A stretch of DNA of 64,000 nt from Parabacteroides merdae ATCC 43184 (GCF_025151215.1 NZ_CP102286.1:1054001-1118000), one strand, 5' to 3'; counted from the stretch's first letter, positions 1 to 10,784 are shown. Translations and numbers: made by a program. Notes: generated by a model not told the origin, from the letters alone.

Positions 1-1058
1 TCTTGCAAATAGCATTTCACCTCGATCCCCATACGCTGCAAAGCTCCTTTGCGGATGCCGGAAGCAGCCATTGTGACGTCTGTGATGATGGTGCGCACCT
101 CCCCCCGGCTGAATTTTCCGTAAAGGGAAGCCACCGCGTGATCGTCGATCCGTAGGATATTTTCCATATCGAAATCGGCTGTCGTGTGGATGGCATGGAG
201 CAAAGCCCATTTCTTGTCGAGCGGTATTTCTTTGTTCTTGAGTTCTTTCTCGATGGTGCGAAAGCTGCGGATCATGATGTCCTGGCCGATCCCGACATCT
301 GTTTTCATCTTGATCTCTCCGTAATAGCCGCGTGGTGTGATGAATTTACCGTCGGCCTCATATGACTGCGAGTTCCCGATCAGGATGACAGTGAACATGT
401 CGACCTGCTCAGGGTCGAACTCTGCCAGCGTGGTCAGGTTGACGACCTGCTCTTCGCGTCCGGCCTGACGGACATAGCCGACCGGTGTTTCGGGTACACG
501 TTCTTCGAGGAACAGCTCCTTGAGACGATGCAACTGCCAGTAGCGCCCTTCGCTTTTCGGATTGTAGATGGCTGTCACGAAGTCGCCGATAGCGGCGGCC
601 CGTATGCGTTTTTCGATCCGTAGCCAGGGAGTCATCAGGTCGGAGAGGGAGATGATACAGAGATCATGCCCGATAGGTGCCCCCAGAAGCGAAGCCGCCT
701 TTTGGAACGCACTGATACCGGGCACTACCTCGATCTCCACTTGCGGCGCCTCTTTCATCGTCCGCATTTCATATATCAACGGGGCCATCCCGTAGATTCC
801 GGCATCACCAGAACTGATCACTGTCACTGTTTTACCTTCCGAAGCGTATTTGTAGGCCTCTTCGGCACGTATTTTCTCGCGCTTCATCCCAGTATCGATA
901 CATTGGGTATCCGGGTGAATTATATCCTGTATAAACTGGAAATAATAGTTATATCCGATGATCACATCCGACTGCCTGATGGCTGATAATGCCGCAGGCG
1001 TTATGTCATCGCGATTTCCCGGTCCAATGCCGACAACAGTAATTTTCCCTTTGTTCAT
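1..1058 (-). CDS. cobJ: CobJ/CbiH precorrin-3B C17-methyltransferase fused to CbiC/CobH precorrin-8X methylmutase (partial)
   Basis: The frame is open from an ATG at 1058 to the window edge, so the C-terminus is missing. The N-terminal ~240 residues carry the tetrapyrrole methylase signatures VGIGPG and SSGDAGIYGMA, and VVPGISAFQ follows. This domain transfers a methyl group to C17 of precorrin-3B with ring contraction. From about residue 285 the sequence changes to a precorrin-8X methylmutase type (LLHAIHTTADFD), the enzyme that moves the C11 methyl to C12. Fusions of consecutive or non-consecutive corrin-ring enzymes are common in Bacteroidales, so this is a cobalamin biosynthesis gene. The first domain is clear; the second is seen only in part. 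Confidence 0.88.
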   Translation of the reverse strand, partial: MNKGKITVVGIGPGNRDDITPAALSAIRQSDVIIGYNYYFQFIQDIIHPDTQCIDTGMKREKIRAEEAYKYASEGKTVTVISSGDAGIYGMAPLIYEMRTMKEAPQVEIEVVPGISAFQKAASLLGAPIGHDLCIISLSDLMTPWLRIEKRIRAAAIGDFVTAIYNPKSEGRYWQLHRLKELFLEERVPETPVGYVRQAGREEQVVNLTTLAEFDPEQVDMFTVILIGNSQSYEADGKFITPRGYYGEIKMKTDVGIGQDIMIRSFRTIEKELKNKEIPLDKKWALLHAIHTTADFDMENILRIDDHAVASLYGKFSRGEVRTIITDVTMAASGIRKGALQRMGIEVKCYLQ

Positions 1059-1105
1059 ATGAGCTGTTTGTAAATTAACAGAAAACAAAGGTACGATTTA
1101 TTTAT

Positions 1106-2770
1106 TTAGTTTTCCTCTGCGGGTTGATATAAATATCGTTTAATACTCCGTTTCGGTGTCTTTTCGAATTCTTCCTGATAAAGCTTGAAGCAAGATACTT
1201 TGCTGTAGGCGGGCATTTCAGTGTTCAGTTGGTCGATGTTCTGCTGCATCAGCTCTTCGATTTCGGAGTGTTGGATGCCTGCCTTGTCCACTTGTTCCCA
1301 GTCCGGATAGATCAGGGCGACCAGTTTACCTCCCTGAGAAATGATCAACGACTCCGCCACGTACAGCATATTGTTTAGGCGGTCTTCGATCTCTTCGGGA
1401 TAGATATTCTGTCCGTTGGAGCTTAGGATCATACTTTTGCTTCGTCCGCGGATGTAAAGGAAACCGTCTTTGTCAAGTGTTCCCAAGTCACCTGTCCGTA
1501 GCCAGCCGTCGGGTAGCATCACAGCCTTTGTTGCCTCTGGATTCTTGTAGTAGCCTAACATCACGTTCATGCCGCGAACCAGGATTTCGCCTACTTCGTT
1601 TTCCGGATCGTTCGAGTCGATCCGGATTTCCATGCGGTCAACGACACGACCCACCGAGCCTTGCTTGAACGTGTCCCACTGTTCGTAGGAAACCAGTGGG
1701 CCGCATTCCGTCATCCCATAGCCAACCGTATAACGGAAGTCGATGGATTTGAGAAACGTCTCTACCTCTTTATTGATGGCTGCACCACCAATCACGATTT
1801 CGCCGAAGTTCCCACCGAAAGAGGCTTCCAGCTTTTGGGCGATCTTCTCGCGTACCTTTTGGTCGATGTATGGCACTTTCAACAGCAATTTGATCAATGG
1901 CTTTTCCAGTTCGGGAAAGACCTTGTTCTTGATGATCTTCTCGATAATGAGTGGCACGGCAAGGATCAGCGCCGGTCGAATCGTCGCAAATGCCTCTGCG
2001 ATGATTTTTGGACTCGGCGTGCGTGTCAGGAAATGAACGTGGCAGCCTTTGTTGACGGAGTTCAGCACTTCGAACGCTAACCCGTACATGTGCGCCATCG
2101 GTAACATACAGACAATGTTGTCTCCTGGATGTATGAAAGGAAGACGGTCGTAGGCGAACTGTGTGTTGCTCCACAAACTGCGGTAGGGGATCATGACTCC
2201 TTTCGAGAAGCTGGTCGTGCCGGACGTATAGTTCAAGACAGCCAATTCCTCCGGGTCTTCGATATGATATTTCACATCGTTGGCGGTGAAAGAACGGGGA
2301 TATTTCTTGCCAAAATATTCGTTGATGCGATCGCGTATGGTGCGTACCTCCTTATTTTTGCAATCGATAATGGAGAAGTTGTCCAGCATCATGAATAGCT
2401 TGACATCCGGCATCATCTTTTCGTTCATGTTCTCCCAGTTGCTGGAGCCTGCCAGTACGGCTTTTGCTCCCGAATGGTTGACGATGTGATGGATATTGTC
2501 GGGTTTGAACTCATGCAGGATCGGCACGGCAACAGCTCCGTAAGCCAATATTCCGAAAAAGCAGATTGCCCAGTTGGAGGAGTTGCGTCCGACGATGGCC
2601 ACTTTGTCGCCTTTCTTGATACCGGCATGTTCCAGTAGGATGTGAAACTTTTCTATCCGCCGTGCGACGTCTTTGAAATGGAAGGTATGTCCATTGTAAT
2701 CGGAGAAGGCGGGGAGGTCCCAATGCTCCTTTATGCTTCTCTCTATAAGGTCCAAGAAACGATTATCCAT
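1106..2770 (-). CDS. AMP-dependent long-chain acyl-CoA synthetase family protein
   Basis: A 554-residue adenylate-forming enzyme that activates a carboxylic acid, probably a fatty acid, to an acyl-AMP and then to a CoA thioester. Motifs in order: YTSGTTSFSKGV (phosphate loop), GYGMTECGPL, GWLRTGDLG, then IRGRSK and NGQNIYPEEIED. The C-terminal TPKRSIKRYL supplies the catalytic lysine of this family. I chose the ATG at 2770 (MDNRFLD) over an in-frame one 19 codons upstream, because a TATCTTTG promoter box at 2816-2823 would put the transcript start downstream of the longer start. No membrane segment is seen. The acyl substrate cannot be read from the sequence. Confidence 0.88.
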   Translation of the reverse strand: MDNRFLDLIERSIKEHWDLPAFSDYNGHTFHFKDVARRIEKFHILLEHAGIKKGDKVAIVGRNSSNWAICFFGILAYGAVAVPILHEFKPDNIHHIVNHSGAKAVLAGSSNWENMNEKMMPDVKLFMMLDNFSIIDCKNKEVRTIRDRINEYFGKKYPRSFTANDVKYHIEDPEELAVLNYTSGTTSFSKGVMIPYRSLWSNTQFAYDRLPFIHPGDNIVCMLPMAHMYGLAFEVLNSVNKGCHVHFLTRTPSPKIIAEAFATIRPALILAVPLIIEKIIKNKVFPELEKPLIKLLLKVPYIDQKVREKIAQKLEASFGGNFGEIVIGGAAINKEVETFLKSIDFRYTVGYGMTECGPLVSYEQWDTFKQGSVGRVVDRMEIRIDSNDPENEVGEILVRGMNVMLGYYKNPEATKAVMLPDGWLRTGDLGTLDKDGFLYIRGRSKSMILSSNGQNIYPEEIEDRLNNMLYVAESLIISQGGKLVALIYPDWEQVDKAGIQHSEIEELMQQNIDQLNTEMPAYSKVSCFKLYQEEFEKTPKRSIKRYLYQPAEEN

Positions 2771-2815
2771 AGTGATATAATTTAAAAAAGAACCGGAATA
2801 TCCGTGAGAATGTTG

Positions 2816-2823
2816 CAAAGATA
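2816..2823 (-). promoter_or_regulatory. Bacteroidales -7 box upstream of the acyl-CoA synthetase gene
   Basis: Read on the minus strand this is TATCTTTG, matching the TAnnTTTG consensus of the Bacteroidota primary sigma factor. It lies 46 bases before the chosen ATG. No good TTTG -33 box is visible. Confidence 0.5.
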
Positions 2824-2946
2824 GCAAAGAAACGATATGTTTTTATGGAAACCCAAGAAACACCTTTCCAAAACATATATGATTTGAATGCAAAACACCT
2901 ATGCTTTGAATGCAAAACATAGGTGTTTTAAAATAAGTATAGTTGT

Positions 2947-3600
2947 TTACCACGGAGTGATTGTCACGTTACGGAATTGTACTTCCTTGCCTTCGCTTTG
3001 CAGTCCGATGTAACCTTCCTTTACCTTGTTTGTCCCGGTGTTCTGGTAAACGCCATTGATATAGACCGTGATGACACCGTTTTTTACGAAGATATTAGCT
3101 TCATTCCATTCACCGGCAGGCTTCTCGCTGTCTTGATTCGCCTTCTGGATTTTCGGGAAAGAGGGGCGGGGTTGGCCTGGCTTATTCTGGTATTCAGTCA
3201 GATCCGAACCGCCGAGCAGGACGAAATCACCGGCATTATCAAGCATCAGGTTGCATTCGATACCGTTCGGAAACGGGTTTTTCGGCTCTTCAATTAGCAG
3301 GAAGATACCGCTGTTCGCCTTTTCCTTGCCGTTTGGCCAGCGATATTCTACATGTAGTTTATAATCTCCGTATTTTTCTTTCGTGTACATGTATCCGAAT
3401 GGCTGTCCTGTGATGTTGATGACACCGTCTTTCACGGAATATACCTGTTCGGCTGGGACGGAGTTCTTATCGACAACGAAGTTCCAGCCGGAAAGGTCTT
3501 TTCCGTTGAACAGCTTGGTTGTTTTCTGTGCACTCGCGTCACTTCCGAAACACAAAAAGGCGGCAGCTACTACTGCCATCGATAACATTCTTTTTTTCAT
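2947..3600 (-). CDS. Exported DUF1080 (3-keto-disaccharide hydrolase-type) protein
   Basis: A 217-residue protein starting with a signal peptide (MKKRMLSMAVVAAAF, probable cleavage near DASA). The rest is one DUF1080 beta-jelly-roll domain with the usual LFNGKDLSGW start and the NSGIFL core. Members act outside or in the periplasm on glycosides; some are 3-keto-glycoside hydrolases, but the substrate here is unknown. It begins 28 bases after the end of ettA on the same strand and has no promoter of its own in that gap, so it is likely co-transcribed. The fold assignment is firm and the enzymatic role is inferred from the family. Confidence 0.85.
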   Translation of the reverse strand: MKKRMLSMAVVAAAFLCFGSDASAQKTTKLFNGKDLSGWNFVVDKNSVPAEQVYSVKDGVINITGQPFGYMYTKEKYGDYKLHVEYRWPNGKEKANSGIFLLIEEPKNPFPNGIECNLMLDNAGDFVLLGGSDLTEYQNKPGQPRPSFPKIQKANQDSEKPAGEWNEANIFVKNGVITVYINGVYQNTGTNKVKEGYIGLQSEGKEVQFRNVTITPW

Positions 3601-3628
3601 GGTCTTATAATATTAATTATTTATACGA

Positions 3629-5317
3629 TTAATCAACAATAAGTTTACGGTAACGGACACGTTTTGGTTCCACGTCGCCCAATAATTTGCGCTTGTACTC
3701 TTCATACTCCGAATAGGAACCTTCGTAGAACACGACATTTGAATCCCCTTCGAACGAAAGGATATGCGTACAGATACGGTCGAGGAACCAACGGTCGTGA
3801 GAAACGACGACCGCACAACCGGCGAAGTTCTCCAATCCTTCTTCGAGTGCCCGGAGTGTGTTCACATCAATATCGTTGGTCGGTTCGTCGAGCAGCAACA
3901 CATTCGCCTCGGCCTTCAGCGTTAGAGCCAGATGCAGGCGATTCCGTTCACCACCGGAGAGTACGCCGCAAAGTTTTTCCTGGTCGGCTCCCGCAAAATT
4001 GAATTTGGAGAGGTAAGCGCGGGAGTTGACTTCCTTGCCGCCTACGCGGATGAACTCCTGTCCGCCGGAAACAACCTGATAAACGGTCTTCTTCGGGTCG
4101 ATATCTTTATGTGTCTGGTCTGCATAACCGACCTTTACCGTTTCGCCCACTTCAAAAGAACCTTTGTCGATACTTTCCATTCCCATGATCATCTTGAACA
4201 GTGTAGTCTTACCTGCTCCGTTCGGACCGATCACGCCGACGATTCCGTTCGGCGGCAACATGAAATTTAGGTCATCAAACAACAGTTTGTCGCCAAATGC
4301 TTTTGCTACATGCTGGGCCTCGATCACCTTGTTCCCTAAGCGCGGACCGTTCGGGATAAAGATTTCCAGTTTGGCTTCGCGTTCTTTCTGGTCTTCGTTC
4401 AAAAGGGCTTCATACGAATTCAGACGGGCCTTACCTTTTGCCTGACGAGCTTTCGGGGCCATGTTGATCCATTCTAGTTCGCGTTCCAGTGTCTTACGGC
4501 GTTTACTTGCTTGTTTCTCCTCCTGTGCCATACGTTTAGTCTTTTGATCCAGCCAAGAAGAGTAGTTTCCTTTCCAGGGAATACCTTCTCCGCGATCCAG
4601 TTCCAGAATCCATCCGGCCACATGGTCGAGGAAGTAACGGTCGTGCGTGATGCAGATAACCGTACCCGTATATTGTTGTAGATGTTGCTCCAACCAGTCG
4701 ATCGACTCAGCATCCAAGTGGTTGGTCGGTTCGTCCAGCAACAGGATGTCCGGCTGTTGTAACAGCAAACGGCAGAGAGCCACACGGCGGCGTTCGCCTC
4801 CCGACAGCGTATCGACCACCTGATCTTCAGGAGGACAGCGTAAAGCGTCCATCGCTCTTTCTAGGCGGCTGTCGAGGTTCCATGCATCAGTTGCATCTAT
4901 CTTATCTTGTAATTCGGCCTGCCGGTTGATCAGTGCGTCCATTTTGTCTGGATCTTCGAGTATTTCGGGATCGCCGAATTTTTCGTTTACTTCTTCATAT
5001 TCTTTGAGGGTGTCCACAATATTTTGTACGCCTTCCTGTACGACTTCCTTTACTGTTTTGCCCGGTTCCAGTTTCGGTTCCTGCTCTAGATATCCGACGG
5101 AATATCCGGGTGAGAATACTACTTCTCCTTGGTATTCTTTTTCGACGCCGGCAATAATTTTTAGCAATGTAGATTTACCAGAACCATTCAAACCAATGAT
5201 CCCGATCTTCGCTCCATAGAAAAAGGACAGGTAAATATTTTTCAATACTTGTTTTTGAGGCGGAAAGACTTTACTCACGCCTACCATCGAGAAAATAATT
5301 TTCTTGTCGTCTGCCAT
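3629..5317 (-). CDS. ettA: Energy-dependent translational throttle protein EttA (ABC-F ATPase)
   Basis: 562 residues with two ABC ATPase domains and no membrane segments. The first domain has [21 protein letters not shown] and [11 protein letters not shown]. The charged linker near residues 240-310 ([12 protein letters not shown]) is the P-site tRNA interaction motif region. The second domain has [22 protein letters not shown] and [11 protein letters not shown]. Length and domain spacing fit EttA, which binds the ribosomal E site and gates the first elongation step according to ATP/ADP. All nucleotide-binding motifs are intact. A TAAGTTTG box lies upstream. Confidence 0.93.
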   Translation of the reverse strand: MADDKKIIFSMVGVSKVFPPQKQVLKNIYLSFFYGAKIGIIGLNGSGKSTLLKIIAGVEKEYQGEVVFSPGYSVGYLEQEPKLEPGKTVKEVVQEGVQNIVDTLKEYEEVNEKFGDPEILEDPDKMDALINRQAELQDKIDATDAWNLDSRLERAMDALRCPPEDQVVDTLSGGERRRVALCRLLLQQPDILLLDEPTNHLDAESIDWLEQHLQQYTGTVICITHDRYFLDHVAGWILELDRGEGIPWKGNYSSWLDQKTKRMAQEEKQASKRRKTLERELEWINMAPKARQAKGKARLNSYEALLNEDQKEREAKLEIFIPNGPRLGNKVIEAQHVAKAFGDKLLFDDLNFMLPPNGIVGVIGPNGAGKTTLFKMIMGMESIDKGSFEVGETVKVGYADQTHKDIDPKKTVYQVVSGGQEFIRVGGKEVNSRAYLSKFNFAGADQEKLCGVLSGGERNRLHLALTLKAEANVLLLDEPTNDIDVNTLRALEEGLENFAGCAVVVSHDRWFLDRICTHILSFEGDSNVVFYEGSYSEYEEYKRKLLGDVEPKRVRYRKLIVD

Positions 5318-5360
5318 GTTTCAAATTGTGTGTATTTATATGATCATTTTTCTTTGTGGA

Positions 5361-5368
5361 CAAACTTA
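5361..5368 (-). promoter_or_regulatory. -7 box of the ettA promoter
   Basis: On the minus strand the sequence is TAAGTTTG, a TAnnTTTG match 44 bases before the ettA ATG. A clear TTTG -33 element is not seen. Confidence 0.5.
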
Positions 5369-5463
5369 CATAAATATCTTCATAGTTTATATATGTCCGG
5401 ATGAAAATAGCGTGTATTTTTATCTTTCCTGCGTTCCTTCGTCTGCAATCTTAAGGGGCATGA

Positions 5464-5841
5464 TTACTTGTTATGTATCGGCTTACTGCAAAACGCAAAT
5501 GCATATCCTCCCCCCAGAGTGTCTCCAAAAAACGTTTTCAAAGGGATTATTAAGTAATTTTCCTGTCTCAAAACGCTTTTTCTTTCCGGCATATTTTTCT
5601 CGGAGGATAACTCGTCATTTACAGTCGTTTTCATCAATTGCTTATCCATAAGAGTTTCCAAAGTTTTACCGATGACATCGAAACGCAAAGCGATAGAATT
5701 TGTTACCCGTATCATGGGATTCAGTTGTTCTTCCTCATAGTGACGGATAAATCGGATAATATCATCCTGTCCCTTATTTATTTTCGCCAGTTCCGATTTT
5801 ACGGATTTAGGGGCTTCGGATGGGTTGGATAGACTGTTTGC
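5464..5841 (-). pseudogene. Remnant of a BfmA/BtgA-type mobilization protein
   Basis: An open frame without an N-terminal start runs from a stop near 5842. It reads KSVKSELAKINKGQDD, then IIRFIRHYEEEQLNPMIR and VTNSIALRFDVIGKTL. As I recall them, proteins of the BfmA/BtgA family on Bacteroides mobilizable elements have this middle section, preceded by a ribbon-helix-helix domain that is absent here. The tail after KTTVNDELSS diverges from the family. It is thus truncated at both ends and is probably the left-hand scar of the decayed element that continues to about 15.6 kb. Family assignment rests on memory of the motif and is moderate. Confidence 0.5.
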
Positions 5842-5889
5842 TTATCTCCGATGCGAGGATATATTTTTGTCATCATAACTTGATTCGCT

Positions 5890-7182
5890 TTAATAGTGTT
5901 TACTTTTTAGATAAATGATAGATTGAAGTGCTAGCAGAATCACAAACAGGTATTCTGCCGTCAAGTAGAGGGATAAAGATGCTTTTATACAGAAGCTCAA
6001 CCAATAGAGGTACACTAAATACACACAGGTGGTTGTCACCTGAAACAGAAAGGTGATTTTGTTTTTTCCTGTTCCCCCGACAGCATTAAGATATACATAG
6101 CCAGGTAGTGCAAACGTGTAATTCAATATCATCACCACGAAAGGAGCAAATGCTAATTCTATCAATAGCTCATTATCGGTGTAGAAACTGACAATCCAAC
6201 GGTTACAGAGCAAAGCTACTACTACGAATGGGATGCCAACGGCATAACCTAATTTCAGAACCTTGTGACAGATCGGGAAAAGCTCGTTTCTCGCTCCTGC
6301 TCCAATAACATTACTCACTAATGAACCCGTAGTGACAGCAAAGGAATTGGCAATTACGAAAAAGATTGCCGATACGCTTCGGGTGATATTGGAAATAGCC
6401 AACTCTGTTTTCCCTAAATGCTCGATTGCTACGAAAAATAGAAACCAAGGGGCTACGCTGATAAAAGCATGGAGCATACTCCACACAGACAGATTCAGGA
6501 CTTTGATAAGTAACCGTCCATCATACACGGGCTTCAATCCGTATTTGTCTTTGTCAATCTTCGCTTTTGTGTAGATACAAAGTACAATCAAAGAACCCAT
6601 TTCTGCTAAAGATGAAGCGATGGCTGCTCCCGAAATGCCTAATTCCAGTGTAAATATTAAAAAGTAGTTCAGCGGCATATTAATCGTCACCGCAGTAACA
6701 GCCGACCACGATAAGGCTTTCGTGTGCGTTATCCCAACGAAGAAAGACCGGATAGCCAGAAAAGGAAATGAGAACAACAGCCCGAAGCTGCGCCAGTCCA
6801 AATAGTGGATTACAGCCTGATAAATCTCCGGTGAGGAAATTAACCGTTTCAATAGATAAGGAGAAACGGCATGAATCAATAGGCAAAGCAAGACGGCTAA
6901 TCCCGATAAAAAGAATAGCCCCTGAAAGAAAGTCTTTCCTGTTGCCTTGTAATTCTGCTCCCCGTTTCTGCGGGCAATCATCACTTGAAGTCCAATACTA
7001 AACCCGAAGCCCAGCATATAGACCGCCAGATAATAAATTCCGGCAATAGCGGATGCTCCCAATTCCACCTCACCTACGTGACCTAAAAAGACAGCATCCG
7101 TTATATTGATTAACTGCTCCATTAAGATGCTCATCATGATCGGAAAGTTGATGAGCCATATTTGTCTATATGTATAATTCAT
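5890..7182 (-). CDS. MATE family efflux transporter
   Basis: 430 residues, almost entirely hydrophobic, with about 12 predicted membrane helices. It starts IWLINFPIMMSILMEQ, typical of the first MATE helix, followed by TDAVFLGHVGEVELGA, the loop that ends the first helix pair. MATE proteins export cationic compounds with a proton or sodium gradient. The length is near the family norm (430-460). It is intact although its neighbours on both sides are broken. The substrate is unknown, and a role in drug or toxin export from the mobile island is only an inference. Confidence 0.88.
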   Translation of the reverse strand: MNYTYRQIWLINFPIMMSILMEQLINITDAVFLGHVGEVELGASAIAGIYYLAVYMLGFGFSIGLQVMIARRNGEQNYKATGKTFFQGLFFLSGLAVLLCLLIHAVSPYLLKRLISSPEIYQAVIHYLDWRSFGLLFSFPFLAIRSFFVGITHTKALSWSAVTAVTINMPLNYFLIFTLELGISGAAIASSLAEMGSLIVLCIYTKAKIDKDKYGLKPVYDGRLLIKVLNLSVWSMLHAFISVAPWFLFFVAIEHLGKTELAISNITRSVSAIFFVIANSFAVTTGSLVSNVIGAGARNELFPICHKVLKLGYAVGIPFVVVALLCNRWIVSFYTDNELLIELAFAPFVVMILNYTFALPGYVYLNAVGGTGKNKITFLFQVTTTCVYLVYLYWLSFCIKASLSLYLTAEYLFVILLALQSIIYLKSKHY

Positions 7183-7420
7183 TGCTCAACTGCAAAATAG
7201 CACGATACGAACAGACCTGCATAACATGGTCTGCCAGCTCGTAAATTCATAAATAAAAGGATATAAAATCTCTGTGGCAAATAAATCGTTATTTGTCAAA
7301 TAGCTGAATAGCTTTCTTGAAAGGGGCTATTCGCAGGAGCGTAGCTATATACAGAGTTTCATAAGGAGTGAATACTATTTGTGAGTTGATATAGCGCAAA
7401 TGTATGAAAAATTAAGAAAT

Positions 7421-7894
7421 TCAACCGATTAATTCATGGATTTCTTTTATATGCAGGTGCAAATGTCCCAAATATCCTTCTATCATTTCTTGTAGCGTGA
7501 CCTTTGTTCCTGTAAAGTCGCACCAGTAACTATCCAGTCTGTTCTTATCTACCGAGTTAATTACTTGGATGATGTGCAGATTGTAACACCTCCATAACTG
7601 GATTAAGTTAGCCCAGTCTGCATTCTGATAATCTTGTAAAGCTATCCACAAGTCATTATCCTGTGTATAATCAGGGAAGAAAAGCAGGTCTTTGCTATAT
7701 TGCAACCGAACCATGCGTTGGTGATTATTGGATGCCGAATCAATCAAGTGACCGAGAATCTGCTTGATGGTGCGATTCTGCGTATTTCGCCTTTGTGTGA
7801 TAACCTCTACAGGCAGGCTACTTAACAATTTCTCTTCTGCTTCAATAACCTGTGCAATGCCAGCGGTTATATGTATAAAATTACTTTCTTGTAT
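7421..7894 (-). CDS. DinB-like four-helix protein lacking a standard start codon
   Basis: The sequence resembles the DinB/DfsA superfamily. It has QILGHLIDSASNNHQRMVRL near the N-terminus and LGHLHLHIKEI at the C-terminus, whose histidines could bind a metal. The first in-frame ATG-like codon is a TTG at 7828, but conserved-looking sequence (HITAGIAQVIEAEEK) continues upstream to a TAG just before 7900 with no ATG, GTG or TTG. Either the gene starts at an ATA around 7894, or the original ATG has mutated. A TACTTTTG promoter box lies just upstream. Function unknown; DinB-fold enzymes include thiol-dependent transferases and hydrolases. Confidence 0.6.
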   Translation of the reverse strand: MQESNFIHITAGIAQVIEAEEKLLSSLPVEVITQRRNTQNRTIKQILGHLIDSASNNHQRMVRLQYSKDLLFFPDYTQDNDLWIALQDYQNADWANLIQLWRCYNLHIIQVINSVDKNRLDSYWCDFTGTKVTLQEMIEGYLGHLHLHIKEIHELIG

Positions 7895-7919
7895 AACTTT
7901 CTAATTTTAAATACTTCTG

Positions 7920-7927
7920 CAAAAGTA
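7920..7927 (-). promoter_or_regulatory. -7 box upstream of the DinB-like gene
   Basis: Minus-strand TACTTTTG matches TAnnTTTG and lies 26 bases before the first plausible codon. It suggests the coding region really begins upstream of the TTG at 7828. Confidence 0.4.
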
Positions 7928-7977
7928 AGTTCTTTGCCTATCATCCACTTGTAAAAAACTGACTTTATCACAAATGA

Positions 7978-8785
7978 CTACGCACGGCTATGCGATTTAA
8001 TAACATTCAGCCTGCAACCTTCGGAAAAGAATGTAGAATATAGAGAACGGGAAGATAGATATTGAGTAGGCGAACAACCTGTAAACTCTTTAAAGTCTTT
8101 CACCAAGTGCGAAGAATCATAAAAGCCACACGAATAAGCCAAGTCTACGAACTCTATTCCCGGATGATTCTGCAACAGATACAGTGCCCGCTGAAAGCGA
8201 ACTACTCGATAATATTCTTTAGGGCTCATTCCTACATAGTTGGAAAATACTCGCTTGAATTGCCTATATCCCAAACAAGCACTTTCAGCAAGGGTATTCA
8301 CGTCAATTTGCGGTTGATTGATGATTTGACGGATAGCGTGATGCGTTCTTTGGTAGTTACAATTTGCATCGACCAACCGTTGCATAAGGAAGCGTTCAAT
8401 CAACCGGATGCAGGTTTCAACGGCTGGTTCGGCAGAAATATTTCGTTTCAGGTGATTCAGTTCAATATCTTCCAAATCTTCTACATCTATATAATGGTTG
8501 TAAAACTTATTCATAGAACATTGCACAAATGAATTTAGCCCCAGAGGATGAAATATAACAGCAATCATATCAATATTTCCCACTGAAATCAAACTTCCAT
8601 AAGTTGAGAACTGTCCCCGAATGAAATTCTTCGGCTGTAAACCTTTTGATTGGATATTCAGATTCTCACCCCGATGGAATAGTCTGTATCATTACTGGCT
8701 CTACTTCATCGGTCTTTAACGCCCAATAGTATTTAATGTATTGGGAAAGTACAGGTGACGGATATAAAATCTTGCTTTCTCTCAT
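7978..8785 (-). pseudogene. AraC family regulator, frameshifted
   Basis: The start MRESKILYPSPVLSQYIKYY at 8785 is a typical opening of the DUF6597/AraC family. It continues to TIPSG and then meets a TGA near 8673. The protein resumes in another frame with GENLNIQSKGLQPKNFIRGQ and runs through LISVGNIDMIAVIFHPLG to a normal C-terminal AraC HTH (ESACLGYRQFKRVFSNYVGM, then YSCGFYDSSHLVKDFKEFTG). The stretch that usually reads something like CxxLIFHRG between these halves is missing, so a short out-of-frame deletion near 8670-8680 explains the break. The DNA-binding half could be made only from an internal start. Confidence 0.72.
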
Positions 8786-8865
8786 CGTTATTTCGTTAAT
8801 CTGCTATGCGCATGGCGGTAAATATAGAGGTTAATCCCCGCATGACAATAAAGTAAGCCGAAAAT

Positions 8866-10676
8866 TTAGATGAATGGTGTGTGTTTTGTTCCGCTATATG
8901 TCAGCGTTAAACGGTGCATTGCCCTTGTTACCGCCACATATAGCATACTCCGGTCGATTTCCGAATGATAATTCCTATCATCCACCTGTGGTATAATCAC
9001 CTCATCGAATTCCAAACCCTTTGCCATGTGGGCAGAGATGATAACAATACCCTGCACAAAAGCCGAACTTTGGCTTGATAGGAAATTAATATCAGGAATT
9101 TGTAATTTATCTGCCATCTCACGGGCTTGCGATTCGGTTTTGCAGATAATCCCCAGCGATTTATAGGCGGATGCCTGATAAGTGACAATTAATTCTTTAA
9201 TAGCAGATAGTTCTTCTTTCTCATTATTAAATTGTAATACTTTCGGTTTCTCTCCATGCCGTGCGACTGGTTCAAGATCGGTATTTATCCGTATTTTCTG
9301 TGCAAAATCTGTGATCTCGCAAGTAGAGCGGTAACTTTTGCATAGCTTCATCACTTCACCTGTGACAAGAGCTTTCTGAATCATATCCGTAGTAGACGAG
9401 CCATAAGGATTGACCGACTGGCTGGCATCGCCCAACACCGTTTTCCGACAAGGGAATAGCTTTTGTATTACCTTATACTGGATTGGAGAATAATCTTGCA
9501 TTTCATCTACCAGCAAATGTTTAACATCATTCTTTGTACCACCATCTAAAGCGATATGCAGATACGCCATTGGTGCTAAGTCAGCATATTCAAGTGTGCG
9601 ATTCTACCGCATTTTAAACAGTTCCGGCTTACCTGCCCATGCGAAGAAATCTTTATAGACTTGCAGATCATTGTTTCCGGCAAACATTCGCTTAATCTCT
9701 TTCTTTAGGAAATTCCGTTCGGTAGTCGTCACAGTGAAAGCGTACTGTACTTTCATCATATCGAGAATATAATCCGTCATTGCCTCAAATCGCTGGCGCA
9801 TGGGATAGCGGTTGAAACGGTGGAATTGCTCTTCGATAAATTCAGCCGGGACGGTGATATGTTTGGTTAGCTTCACATCCTCTGCTCTAAAGTAGTGGTT
9901 TTCGATGTGCAGAATGAAGCGATCCAGACTGGCGATGAAGTCGAAAGAGGATTTATATTCGATTCGCTTAATAAAGTCCGATATTGGTTTTGTCAGTAGT
10001 TCATTCACTTGCTTGAAAAAGCTAAGATATTTGTATTTGTGATTCAGTACTTCGGAAAGTACCTGCTCCATGCTGGTTTCGGGTACGGTTTCTTCGCCCA
10101 GTTCGGGCAGGACATTGGAAATGTAATCGGCAAACACCTTGTTTGGAGAAATAATCAATATGTCTTTTGAATAGATTTTACTCTGAAAAGCATACAGCAA
10201 ATAGGCGATGCGGTGTAGGGCAATAGAAGTTTTGCCCGAACCTGCCACACCTTGAATGATGAGCGTTCGGGCTTCCTCATTACGGATAATTCGGTTTTGT
10301 TCTCGCTGGATGGTGGCAACAATGTTCTTCATCTTATCATCCGCATTAGCACGTAAACAGGGATTACCGTACAGTTCTCGCTCTTCTCTTGAAAGTCGAT
10401 TCGTCCGAAGTAGGGGATATCCACTATTTTGGCAAGCCGTCGGCGTTTGTCAATTACACTTTCGCCTATGGCAAAATGATTCAGGATACTTTCACGCATG
10501 GAACGTATCTCATGCGGATCAATATCTTTATTGTTCCAAAGGTAGTCCTTGTACTCTGCCAATGTATCTACATGGTCTTTCACGGACACATCGGTATGGC
10601 TGATTATCTGCTTCAACCGATTGATTATTTGCTGCAAATAGCTTCTTTCTTGCTTCTCTGTTTGATTGAATACCAT
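8866..10676 (-). pseudogene. helD: HelD-type UvrD-family helicase, broken in two places
   Basis: Three consecutive open frames make up one SF1 helicase. The first (10676-10329) is the N-terminal part ending PYFGRIDFQ. The second (10332-9604) starts ADDKMKNIVATIQREQNRII and carries the Walker A GVAGSGKTS. The third has LLVDEMQDYSP, LGDASQSVNPYG, AHMAKGLEFDEVI and VAVTRAMHRL. Break 1 near 10340 is a frameshifting deletion that removed roughly 70 residues between the N-terminal part and the P-loop. Break 2 at 9604-9606 is an in-frame TAG that a CAG-to-TAG change would explain. Intact relatives are ~680 residues and recycle stalled RNA polymerase or unwind DNA. This copy cannot make a full protein. 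Confidence 0.8.
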
Positions 10677-10784
10677 AGTAATTTATTGCTAAAGGATGAA
10701 AATAGAGTCAAAACGGTGCGCAAAATTACTGCAATCGAGTAGGATAGGAAATGGCTATTTATAGCTATATATCCATAAGTTTTG

